NCBI RefSeq assembly: GCF_021134715.1
Contig: NC_060028.1
Coordinates: 1,200,501 to 1,264,500 of the forward strand
Direction of reading: 5' to 3'
Length of the DNA: 64,000 bases
From: Daphnia pulex
Lineage: Eukaryota; Arthropoda; Branchiopoda; Diplostraca; Daphniidae
Both the position numbers and the translations under genes were made by a program. The first letter of the stretch is position 1; the number at the start of each line of letters is the position of its first letter. Below the pieces are notes generated by a model. The model was not told the origin of the DNA. It searched no databases and saw only the letters and a list, made by a program, of their open reading frames with translations. Shown one piece after another: positions 1-10,136 of this stretch.

Positions 1-740
1 GTTTTAACGATGAAGAAGGTACAGACCAATAGTTTTCAATGGCTGCCGCGAGATGGAGCATATGATTTCGCCATCTAGCGTGGGGTATTTGCTATTGGAG
101 TAAAAAGTTTACTAAACCGTTAAGGTTTAACTTTAACGGTTTAACGGACACGCTCGTGTAGCCTATCGACTAGCCTATCGACCTTCAATAACGTTAAATA
201 AACAGTTAATACATCATTTTTCCTAGCAACTACTTACATTGGAATTTCGTTACTATTACCACCTACTTTGGTATTCTATAGCTCTCGTCCACCACTCTGC
301 GAGAATAATTTGATAATAATTGGATGGTTCATTGGTCCTATTATTAGTAGCTTCGGCATTTACACAATAGCGACTTTTATTTGCATTTCCAAGGTAACCC
401 AAATGCACTATTACGTTAACTTAATGGACACTGTTGTTTGGAAACGATATAAATTTATAATGACGTGCAGAGTTGAAACCTGGGTGTGTCATTTGAAAAG
501 GAAAGCAACACTGACTCCTGTTCGCTTCGTCGAAACTGAATGCATAAGTAACAAGCCAATACCCAATACTAAATATAGCACTTTAGAAAAGTTAGTACAC
601 ATAAGCGGTGAGGAAATGTGTGTGCTTGCGTGCGAGGTAAATGGAGCAAGCATTACTCTAAGACATTCCGGTCAGACTAATATAGCCATGAATGGATGTT
701 GTTTACATCAGTCTAATACTGTATATGCTTAGTTTTGTGG
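1..740. other. No recognisable gene; upstream of cuticle gene
   Basis: A 154-codon open frame (268-732, plus) has no recognisable domain, signal peptide or splice context. It ends just before the TATA box of the next gene. I see no other feature here. Confidence 0.4.
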
Positions 741-748
741 TATATAAG
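741..748 (+). promoter_or_regulatory. TATA box of cuticle gene at 812
   Basis: TATATAAG stands about 70 bp before the ATG. A plausible start of transcription lies near 775, giving a 5' UTR of about 35-40 nt, as in the other cuticle genes of the window. Confidence 0.7.
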
Positions 749-811
749 CGACCTAAAGAAACCACCAAACATTGCAGTTTCATCTAAACTATCACAGTTT
801 CCACAATCAAT

Positions 812-1520
812 ATGAAGGTATGATACTTCTAACTTACTAACTAAATAGTTCTAAAATATTTAAATGTATACTTAGTAAAATAATACCTTGGCAATCGTTA
901 TTAATCTTGAATTTCACACAAAAGGTTTTCGTTTTCGCTGCTTTGGTCGCTGTTGTTGCCGCAGGAGGTTACCAACAGACCCCTGTGTACAAACAAGAAA
1001 AACCCTACGTGAGCCCACCCGCTCTATACTATCCTCCTTCCAACTACAAGGACAACAAACCCGCATACCAACCGGAATATAACAAACCAGCCGACTACGC
1101 CCAAAAAAGCTATGACGTACGTCAAACAGTTTTCCATGCCGTATTTTATTTTTTAATATTCATTCATTATTTTGGAATTGAATTAAATATTAGGTCCCGG
1201 CACCGTACAACTTTAACTGGGCCGTAAAGGACGACTACGCTTACAACAACTTTGGCCAGCACGAGTCCAGCGATGGCTATGGTCACGTGTCCGGCTCTTA
1301 CCACACCCTCCTGCCCGATGGCCGCACTCAGATCGTCACCTACAAGGCTGATGACTACGGATACGTTGCCGATGTGAAATACGACGGATATGCCAAGTAC
1401 CCCGAGTACAAAGCTGCCGATTCCTATCACAAAGGTCCTTCTTATTCCGCCCCAAAATACGAGGCCCCAAAATACGAGGCCCCTAAATACGAACCCAAGT
1501 ACGCTGCCCCCAAATACTAA
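812..1520 (+). CDS. RR-type (chitin_bind_4) cuticle protein
   Basis: Structural protein of the exoskeleton, secreted and chitin-binding. Three exons: 812-817, 925-1116 and 1194-1520. They join in frame to 174 aa. The first coding exon holds only Met-Lys, the second a signal peptide (VFVFAALVAVVAAGGY) and a Tyr/Pro-rich spacer. The third holds the Rebers-Riddiford domain (YNFNWAVKDDYAYNNF, GSYHTLLPDGRTQ, YKADDYGYVADVKYDG) followed by repeats of the type APKYE. The domain is closest to RR-2. An AATAAA polyadenylation signal is at 1587-1592. It is a paralogue of the three genes at 31.6-35.4 kb. Family and exon structure are secure; the exact cuticle role is inferred. Confidence 0.9.
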
Positions 1521-1804
1521 TGACATACCCATGCAGACTGCAGTATATTACCCATATTTTATACTAATTATTTGAGAATTTGGACAAATAAAATCTTATT
1601 ATAATTCATAAGCACTCTTAACGATTTTTCCTTTAAGAGTTTTCTGTTTTTTTTATGTTTCAAATTACAGATGTCACTTTCACTTTGCTTAGAAAGAACT
1701 GAAGCGAGAGAAAAAGAACAGTAAAGTATGATATTCTGCATAATTGAGGAGTTAGGCTATTGATGCATGTTTAAAGGCTGGGCGAAAGTGCTTAAAATGT
1801 GATC

Positions 1805-2181
1805 CACTGGCAACGTCCGGAAATGAATCTGTGAACGCGGGAGCTTCAATCGGCTGTTCCTTGCACGATCGCAACAATGTCCGACCCATGTCCATTCACG
1901 TGGATAGGGACACCCTGAGTCAAATGGAAATAGAGGCCACTCGATCCGTACTTTTCGGCGTCACTTCTCTCGTCGTCACCGTTTGTCCCATCATCATATT
2001 GCTCTTAACTTTTCTGGCTTGCCGAATGATCGGCAAATTTGATTGCAACAGTCTCACCTGGTTGGCGGCCTATGTCAAGGAACTGGGACTCATTCACGCC
2101 ATTTATAACCCGTTGATATTTCTCACCAGGTACAAAGAACTCAGGAACGCCCTGACGACTGGATTGATACACCGCGGATAA
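1805..2181 (+). pseudogene. Truncated rhodopsin-like receptor fragment (TM6-TM7)
   Basis: This is an open frame whose sequence matches only the C-terminal third of the receptor at 39229-40350. It covers the end of the third intracellular loop (SIHVDRDTLSQMEIEATRS), TM6, the acidic extracellular stretch GKFDCNS and TM7 with HAIYNPLIFL. Nucleotide similarity starts near 1805, inside a block related to 39994-40030, with no TM1-TM5 upstream. There is no start context or promoter. It is best read as a duplicated fragment, not a functional receptor. Confidence 0.75.
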
Positions 2182-2187
2182 CTGAAA

Positions 2188-3130
2188 CGTCTTTTGTACG
2201 AGCTTTTGTATTAACTGCGAAATAAACCTTGTCTTTGTTACCTGTGCCAGATTGTAATCATTTGTAACCCAAGAATGCCATCTGTATGATGACTAAACGT
2301 AAGAGATTCCTGCGGTTGCAAGGTAAAAGTCCTTTGCCCACATTTTCAACTTGACCTTGATGTATGAGATGGATAAATAACAGGAAAGATTAATCATTGC
2401 GTTAGTTTAGTTGTAGCCGAAATCCTTCAAACAGGATTTTTCGAAAAATGTCAAACATGTTAGTCAGCACTTAATGAATTAACTGTTACTAACCAACGTT
2501 ATCCAGCAACCCAAAGATTAGATAATAATATATACCGTCTGCTACCCAATCTACTTAGATCCTGTCTGTTCCAACGGTCGACTACTTTATTCCAATGTCA
2601 CACTTATTGTCTGTTTCCCGGTTTGAAAGCGCACCATCAGAGGAGGCGTTCAGTTCGTCTTTGGAACCGTTGAACGAATGCCCGTGATCCGGTCGTGTTA
2701 CACACAAAGAAGACCTACACATTTGCCGTCGATCCCTTTAAAAAGTATTATCATTTTCTCTGAAAAATTTGACTTGCTGGACACGGACGGAAAACAAGAC
2801 AACTTTTCCTGGATTGTCTAGTCAGCGATTTATAAAAGCGAACGAGCAAAATGCCATTCGATTTCAGTGGCGGAAGTGCGAAAAGGTCGCTGGATTACAT
2901 CCAAAATGTATACAGATTTGGAACAGTTTGAATTTGCGGGGATTTCCCAGATGACGTCATTTTGCTCCAAGGATTCACGCGATTTAATCGTGATCTGTTG
3001 CGTCAGCAGGAAAACAATAACATCTGCGAAAACAACAACTACATCCAGTTCAATCCAGTTTGTTTCTCTTCCATAACATTTTTGGGCAGAGAGCACAAAT
3101 ACCTTCACGTTCATTTTTTGCCCCCCACTT
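2188..3130. other. Intergenic; nothing recognised
   Basis: Short open frames on both strands have no family likeness. An AATAAA follows the receptor fragment near 2220. Confidence 0.4.
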
Positions 3131-3135
3131 GGCTG

Positions 3136-3143
3136 TATAAAAA
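3136..3143 (+). promoter_or_regulatory. TATA box, probably of the GNAT gene
   Basis: TATAAAAA is followed about 30 bp later by CGAGTCAAGT, a possible start region. It is placed to serve the transcript that includes the acetyltransferase frame. Confidence 0.5.
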
Positions 3144-3447
3144 CTAACTCTGCACGTGACACGAGTCAAGTATTGCTCCAACACCACCGTTGGATAAAAG
3201 TCGCAAATCCTTTGAAGAGATTCGTAATCGCTTGAATCGGCTGTGCTGCTTCTTTTTGCTTGCAGGATCAGTTCCGTTAGTTTTCCCGTCGCCCGCATAA
3301 GGTCAAAGCGTAGGTAATCGATTATGGAATCCGTAGAAACGACGTCCAGTCGCCTCCAAGACGTCGCCGACGTCACCACCGATCCTAGGACTGAATGGCC
3401 CGCTGCCTTGATCTCATCATCCATAACATTCGAGAAGGAATCCATAG

Positions 3448-4137
3448 TGGGAAGACTGGGATGAACCAAATTTACACGAAGAATTGGAATTGGCAACCGT
3501 AAGACAAGAAGAGAAGGTCAAAGTTACAGAATTCCTCCTGGCCCATTTCTTTCCGGAAGTGCCCATCGGCAAAGTGGTCGACATGGATGTCGACTTGGAA
3601 GTCAGGCCCTGGGTATTCGATTTCATCCATTTGGTTTTGGCGGCGCCGTCCACTTCGATTCAACTCCGACACCGTACGTCCGGCCGGATCGTGGCCGTCG
3701 CCATCAATGCAATCGAAAATGATGACGGCCAGGAGCATCCGCCATCGCCAGATCTCGCTGACTTTGTCCATCCGGACCGACACCCAAAAATGTACATGAA
3801 TTTAAAGTTCCTGGAAGAGTTGTCGGCCGTTCCAGACGACTGGGCACCTGCCAACAATAAAATGTTCAACATCTTCATGCTCGCAGTGGACCCTCACTAC
3901 GGCCAACGGGGATTGGCTTCCAAACTCGTTCGACTTTCGATCCAACTGGCCGCCAGCCTGGGCATCAAAACTGTTGTCAGCCAAGCCGTCAATCATTACG
4001 CAATCAAGACCCTGAAAAAATGTGGATTTCGTTCCCTCAAGCAACTGCCTTACAGCCAATTCGTGTACCGTGGGGACACGCCCTTAGCCAACAACGGAGT
4101 CCACCAAGGAGCTGAATTCCTCTTCCTTGAAATTTAA
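3448..4137 (+). CDS. GNAT N-acetyltransferase, arylalkylamine (dopamine) NAT-like
   Basis: Probably transfers acetyl from acetyl-CoA to an arylalkylamine (dopamine, serotonin or similar), acting in amine inactivation or cuticle chemistry. The frame is open from 3448 to the stop at 4137 with no intron. It begins LELATVRQEEKVKVTEFLLAHFF, typical of the first beta strand and helix of insect AANATs. It carries the acetyl-CoA loop in NIFMLAVDPHYGQRGLASKL (pattern Q-x-x-G-x-A) and the late NHYAIKTLKKCGF segment. The start is unresolved: no ATG precedes the domain in frame. An ATG at 3324 opens another frame that reads 46 codons and stops at 3462-3464. Either a small upstream exon, or a frameshift in the assembly or allele, is needed. 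Domain call is firm; substrate is inferred. Confidence 0.8.
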   Translation, partial: WEDWDEPNLHEELELATVRQEEKVKVTEFLLAHFFPEVPIGKVVDMDVDLEVRPWVFDFIHLVLAAPSTSIQLRHRTSGRIVAVAINAIENDDGQEHPPSPDLADFVHPDRHPKMYMNLKFLEELSAVPDDWAPANNKMFNIFMLAVDPHYGQRGLASKLVRLSIQLAASLGIKTVVSQAVNHYAIKTLKKCGFRSLKQLPYSQFVYRGDTPLANNGVHQGAEFLFLEI

Positions 4138-4399
4138 AAATTTGTCGTTAAATGTCCGCTAGGCCTTTCCGAACACGTTGCCTGGCACTGTCGTTGTTTG
4201 ATTCTCTTTTTTTTCTTCTGGTACATGGATATAACTTGAAAGTCTTCACACCAAGCGCACCCTCCACCCCTGCAGTATAACGCTAATGACCTGCAGATTA
4301 TGTAATACAGAAAAATTATTAGATTTTGTTTTTTGGATTGACGTCATAATAATTCTTTTTATTAAAAGATGTGCGCATTGACGTATAAATAATTGGAGT
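4138..4399. other. Convergent 3' ends of GNAT and convertase genes
   Basis: AT-rich spacer between two genes that face each other; no other feature seen. Confidence 0.5.
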
Positions 4400-6925
4400 T
4401 CAAAAGCCCAACAGAACCAGAGAACACAAGTGAAGCATTCCTGGACTGTTGGGACTCAAATTAGTTAAATAGAGGCGCCACTGGCCGGTAGGATTTTCTC
4501 CCCAAAATTGAGCCGAAGTCAAGTTCCAGTTACGTAATCCCAGGTTACTTAGATCGTGTGGTCTTGGAGCCAGAAGCTGTGACACCATTCCTGATGACAT
4601 TCGTTCGATCATTATGGATCACTTAATTTTAAAAAAGTCAAATGAATTATACCTGATGGTGATTGCAAGGAGATGGTCAAAGCTCCTCGGGGCTTGACAT
4701 CGACGTCGATATGCATCGTAACGTATTCTAAAGAAGAGATGGAAACGTTGCTCGTGACGTCCAGCGTTAGATGGACTGGTCGATTGGGTGGTAGAATTCT
4801 AAAAATATTAAAATTAAAATTATATTATTTATCCGAATAACTATCGAACTGCTGGAATAATTACATCGGTCCTGCAGGACATTGAGTTGAAGTGCGAATT
4901 TGGGCTGGAACCGATTTCCAGCCAAGTCCCAAGTCAATCAGCCGACCAGCGTTCAAAGCTCCAAAACCATAAAGAACATTGGAACGGAGTCCGGCACCGT
5001 TGGCCGGCCAATGAGTCAACGATTGTTCCTTGTTTCCATAGTCTTGTTTCGGTGGTGATGAGCTGAGGACGACCAGGTGCTGGACATCCCTCCAAGTAAG
5101 AAGCGGACTGTCAACAATCAATTTGAACAATTAATAAATTTGAGTTCACAAGTAAAAATGACATCAACTTAGGACTCACTTGGCTTCAAGGAGTAAAGCG
5201 ATAATGCCGGCGGCAAGTGGAGCAGCGGCCGACGTTCCCTGGAACTGGTTTTGGCATCCATTGCTTCCCTCAGGGACAACCTGATATAAAAATTACTCTT
5301 TTAGAATTATTTTGTTCTGGAAAAGATTTAATTGAAGCAAATAACGTACCACATTGTCCGTCTTTTCGGCATCGAACGGCGATTTGGGTCTAAGGTGTTG
5401 GCCGCCGACGTAGAGGCTCGTCAAAACAGCCGGGCAAGGTTCCGCGTAATAGGGCGACAAACCTTGCGATAATGTATCAAAACAAAATGTGTTACAATCT
5501 ATTTGAGCACGGCATTTTCAAATCAAACTTGTTTTACCTTGAGGTGTCAAAGCCGAAACGGATAGCGTGTAGACGCTGGAGGCGTAACTGTCGTAAGCGC
5601 AGTTGTCTCCCTTGATTCCGCCATTCCCAGACGCCCAAATGTAAATAGCACCGCGTCCCCGACGACCCTGATTAGTTCCAATAAAAATAAATGAGAAAAC
5701 TCCAAAATTGATTTCCTTTTAATAAAAGGCATTTATACCAATTCAACACCGCGTTCCAGGGCGTGGTAGGACAACTTTCCCGGCCCTCCAATGTGTTTAC
5801 CATCGTCCGGGGGCCCTGAATTGAACATGGAATAGTTATAAATAAAATAGAAAATGAAATGATTTTGAATTTGTTTAACTCACCCCAAGATGCGCTGTAA
5901 ATGTCCACTTCGTGCAGCTTGTAATTGAGAGCTCTGGCTTCCTGGACGTCGAGGACGCGTTTCTTTGCCAACAGACGGACGCCACCGACGCGAGCGTTGA
6001 AAGCGACTCCGACGCCGCAGAAATTGTTGTTGGCTTCGGCCGCGATGATGGAAGCGCAATACGTTCCGTGAATCGGATTTTTCTTAATGCCCGGCCCGCT
6101 TTTGGCTCCCAAATCAACGCTAATATTAGGATCCTTTTTGGGGAAAATAAATAAATTTCTAATTAAATTATAGCTCTTTTTTTAATTCGATGATTACCAT
6201 ACTCACATAATTACGTCTAATTTCCGGATTGGACGGATTGACGTTGTCATCAAGGACGGCGATGGCTACACCCCGGCCGGTTAGCCCTTTTCGCCAAACA
6301 GGTGTCACGTTCAAATGGTGAGTGTCTCCGGCGTTCTTCCCATGCTGTTTTTTATTTTTTCAATTCAATTAATTCATTGCAACTTGTTTAATTTTGGTAA
6401 TTATCGTACCAAGTACCACTGGAGTGGGTACTGAGGATCGTTAAACATTTCCGATCCATCCGATTCGATTTCATTGTCATCCGTCAAATTGGAAAGGTCT
6501 TCTTCGTCGACTAGTAGGCGGCCTTGAGCAGACGAAATAAACCGCAAATCCCTGCGTTGATAAATCTGCTTTTCAGCCCAAACGATCTGCGCAATTCAAA
6601 ATATCCCATTTAAATCATGATTCAAATCAATTTAATAAATATTTAATTTAATAAAAATCACCCTCGGGTCAGTCGATAGTTTCTCCATGGATATCAGATC
6701 CAGCGTTCTCTCTTTCATGACGGCGTGGTGGTACCTGCTGGACCCTGGAAACACCTCCGAAATGTATTCCAGCCCGTGTTCGTCGGCCAGTTCTCTAGCG
6801 GACAAACGTTGACCCTCCAGGACGTGGAACACGACATCGTTGCTATGGCGCCGGCGTGGTTGTACAACATCTAACCTGGACACGAAAATAAGTAATGCCG
6901 CCAGCCAAAAATTCATCACCGACAT
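4400..6925 (-). CDS. Kexin/furin-type proprotein convertase
   Basis: Secretory-pathway serine endoprotease that should cleave precursors after dibasic sites. Eleven exons join in frame to 609 aa: 6662-6925, 6410-6586, 6207-6344, 5884-6133, 5739-5815, 5538-5667, 5462-5350, 5280-5180, 5107-4865, 4798-4653 and 4590-4400. There is a signal peptide (MNFWLAALLIFVSRLDVV), then a pro-domain with HSNDVVFHVL. The S8 domain has catalytic Asp in AIAVLDDNV, His in HGTYCAS, oxyanion Asn in WASGNGG and Ser in GTSAAAPLAAG. PQYPLQWYL and NPLLTWRDVQHL are family signatures. A P domain (TLDVTSNVSISSLEY to FWGENPTGQWRLYL) closes the protein almost at its end, so there is no Cys-rich region or transmembrane anchor. 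It is therefore a soluble enzyme, unlike full-length furin. Assignment to furin-1, furin-2 or PC2 is not settled. Confidence 0.9.
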
Positions 6926-6975
6926 GCAGTAGTAGTCAGACTCGATCTCAACTGGGCAGATTTGTCTGCCCCCAT

Positions 6976-6983
6976 ATTATATA
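6976..6983 (-). promoter_or_regulatory. TATA box of convertase gene
   Basis: On the minus strand it reads TATATAAT, about 55 bp before the ATG at 6925. Confidence 0.6.
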
Positions 6984-6989
6984 CTCAAC

Positions 6990-7610
6990 CGATTAAAAGA
7001 TGGAAAAAGGGAAACAGGAAAACCGCATCAGTTCGGTTTCCTACACGGATCCGATATGGAAACGTATGTAGAAAAACGAGTTTCAACGTCAAATACTTTC
7101 AGTTGACGTAAGTTCGAAGAAAATGACTGCGACACTAACCTTTCAAAAAGAAAGATATCGAGTCTATTTTCGGTACTCGTACGACTACGTACGTAGAGAA
7201 ACTAACAAGATTAGAATAGATCACCAAGACCCTGGCTGTCTAATAGCCTCACGTGTTTTACGTACAGACAAAAATTTACGCCAGTAACCCGTAACCACAT
7301 CCTGGAAATTTCTTCATCCATCATTCGAATTCAATTTATAAATTCGTCTTTGCTGAATTTTTCGCTAATCAATTAAAATCGAACATGAAAATTAAAGTTA
7401 ATATTCTTTAAGCATTTGGCGATACGAAAAAAGCGAATGAATCATTACGTTCTCCGTACACAGCTGGAGTGTGTGTGGGGGGAGCATTGAGAGGGTTTCC
7501 CTGGCCTGTCTCCCATTCGATTCGCCGCTAGTGCCGTCATGTTTAACGAGATTAACATGGAGAGAGAGTCTTATCACCGAATGGGTGTCGTATGAGTTTT
7601 ACGTCGGCAG
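6990..7610. other. Divergent upstream region, convertase and arrestin
   Basis: No coding gene seen. It holds a palindromic homeodomain-type site TAATCAATTA at 7366-7375. Confidence 0.4.
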
Positions 7611-7650
7611 CCGGCAGGTACAAATAGCCGTGGCGGACGGACAAAGGAGC

Positions 7651-7657
7651 ATCAGTC
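7651..7657 (+). promoter_or_regulatory. Initiator-like site of arrestin gene
   Basis: ATCAGTC fits the arthropod initiator. A weak TATA-like TACAAATAG stands about 35 bp upstream (near 7618). The 5' UTR would be about 130 nt. Confidence 0.4.
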
Positions 7658-7785
7658 AATCTTTTCACATCTCCTTGTAGGTATCTCAGTCAGCCAAACA
7701 GCCCAACGACTAGAACAGAAAGAAAGAAAGAGAGTTTAAGTCGATCTTTTCACGAAGTCCAAGTCTTACCCAACCAACCATCAAA

Positions 7786-9350
7786 ATGGTCGCGTCCGTT
7801 AAAGTCTTCAAGAAAACATCCCCGAATGCTAAACTGACCGTCTATTTGGGTAAGCGCGACTTCGTTGATCACGGCGACCATGTCGACGCCATCGAAGGTG
7901 TCGTCGTCGCTGACAACGACTACCTCAAGGGCCGCAAAGTATTTTGCCAGGTGAGTGGCAACACATTTTCTTTTGGGTTTTTAATAATTCGCTAAATTAT
8001 TTTAACCGATTTTCTCCATTTGCCCAGGTAATTGTCACCATCCGATACGGTCGCGAGCAGGATGAAGTGATGGGCTTGAAATTCGTCAAGGAGCTGGTGC
8101 TCATCAACGAGCAAGTGGTTCCGGCCCGTCGCTCCCAGGACAAGAAACCGTCCGCTCTCCAGGTAACATTTCTAAAAAACAGCCCAAACAATTAATGAAT
8201 TTCAACAAACAATTAACATTTTCTTATTCACCCAAATAGGATCGCCTGTTGAAGAAACTGGGAGCCCAGGCTCACGCTTTCTCCTTCTCGCTCCCGACAA
8301 CTGCTCCGGCTTCCATCGTCTTGCAGGATGGCGGCCGAGAAAACGACGCCATCCCGTTGGTCGGTGTAGAGTACGACTTCATGACTTTCGTCGGTGAGAA
8401 TGCGGATGATCGCTCCCACAAGCGCTCGTCCGTCTCGATGGCCATCCGTAAGGTATGTAGAGAAGAACCCCTACATAATAGAGAGGAAACCTTTGAAAAG
8501 AAATGGATAATTTGATTGGTGAATAGGTGCAATACGCTCCGTTGACGCCCAGCTCCAAGCAGCCGAGCACGATGGTGTCCAAGGGCTTCACTTTCTCTAG
8601 CGGCAAGTTGAACTTGCAGCTGACGCTCGACCGCGAGCTCTTCTACCACGGCGAGCAGATCCGCTTCAACGTCAACGTCAAGAACGAGTCCAAGAAAACG
8701 GTCAAGGGCATCTTGGTGGCCGTCGTCCAGAACGTCGAGATCACCCTGATCAATGGCCACTATAACAAGCGCGTGGCCAGCCTGGAAACTCGCGAGGGCT
8801 GCCCCATCACCCCGGGTACGTCCATGTCCAAGACGTTCACCTTGACGCCCATGATCAACGGCAACAAGGAAGTCCGCGGCATCGCCCTCGATGGCCACCT
8901 CAAGGTATTTGAATTTGAAAAATCTGCTGGAAACTGAAAATCAAAATCTTTAAAACGAAATTAAATTTGATTGATGCAGGACGATGAAGTCAATTTGGCT
9001 TCGTCGACCATCATTGCCGAATGCAACGAAGCCACCGGTTTCGTCGTCTCGTACGTGGCTCGTGTCAAACTCGATCTCGGATCCATGGGCGGTGAATTGG
9101 TGGCCGACGTTCCGTTCAAGCTGATGCACCCAGCACCAGGTAGACTTTGACATCAAATAATTCATTAATTACAATAACAATTTTTTAAATAATTTGGCAC
9201 AATTCAATTACAGGCTCGGCTATGTATCAAGGCAAGGGCAAGCTGACCAAAGCTGATAGCCAACAGGGTCGCTACGAGTCCAACTACGCTCGCGAAGATG
9301 AGGACGAGAACATTGTCTTCGAGGACTTTGCCCGTCTTCGTTCCACTTAA
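7786..9350 (+). CDS. Arr2: Visual-type arrestin
   Basis: Binds light-activated, phosphorylated rhodopsin in photoreceptor rhabdomeres and ends G-protein signalling. Six exons join in frame to 395 aa: 7786-7950, 8028-8162, 8240-8452, 8527-8904, 8980-9139 and 9214-9350. The N domain begins [25 protein letters not shown], with [24 protein letters not shown] and the hinge block [16 protein letters not shown]. The C domain carries [26 protein letters not shown] and the block [20 protein letters not shown]. The tail [12 protein letters not shown] matches insect Arr2 (phosrestin I). I see no clathrin box like that of beta-arrestins. Length is typical. The long 3' UTR runs to a polyadenylation signal near 9715. 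Confidence 0.95.
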
Positions 9351-10136
9351 GCAGCGACAAGAGAAGCAGCCCAGCAGGAACGACAACGGATGAGCCCTCA
9401 CGAAAAGACAATTAATCTCTCTACCTAGCTTATAATACTTTTACTCCCCACCACCACCAACCCACTTATGACGTCACTCGATTCATCCCTACAGCGGAAT
9501 TATCGAGTTCAGTTATATTTGGCGTCTTTTATTCTATCTCTCTATCTCTCTCTATTTCTCTCTCTTCTCTTCACTATATAAAGAAAATCAAGGAGAAAAT
9601 GTATAACCAACTGAGGGCCAACCACCATCCATTGTCCGACTCCATTTACATTATACCATGTAATCTCAATGTAAACAAAAAAAAATTAATACGGAACTGG
9701 AAAGTATACGATCAATAAATAATTGGAAAACCTAAAAAAATTCAACCTTTTGCGTCTAATCTTTTAACCTTAAAATAAAAAGGATTAGAAATATCGATTA
9801 GTATTTTTAAAAACCTTCTTAACTGTTACGCATCCCGGTAGCAGGGTAGCTTTCCGGCCACAGACTGGCGCATGACGTCAATACCTAAGAAGCTTACGAT
9901 AATAACTTTACTGGGAAATTCTAATCTAATTTAGTTAATTGGGTCAAAAGGTTCACACGCCACGATCTTTTTTTTTTCTTCAAAGAAATGGCCTGTATAT
10001 TTTGAGTTCTGAACTTCTGTTGAACTCAAAAGTTTTACATTAAGAACGAATTTAAACGACATAAAACATGGAATTCTTTGTTCTTCGACTATAGAACTTA
10101 TAAAACAGAGAAAAAAAAAGAAAAAAAAGGGGAAAG
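9351..10136. other. Arrestin 3' UTR and spacer to SHPRH 3' end
   Basis: TC-rich low-complexity tract at about 9535-9565, an AATAAA near 9715, then AT-rich spacer. The two flanking genes converge. Confidence 0.6.

Noticed and set aside
268..732. 154-codon frame at the window start
   Set aside because: No domain, no signal peptide, and it ends at the TATA box of the next gene; a gene cannot be supported.
3050..3496. 148-codon open frame on the minus strand over the GNAT 5' region
   Set aside because: Overlaps the start of the acetyltransferase gene and has no promoter or family likeness, though its composition is protein-like and I cannot exclude it fully.
8272..8898. 208-codon frame opposite arrestin
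   Set aside because: Antisense to exons 3-4 of arrestin and crosses a real intron.
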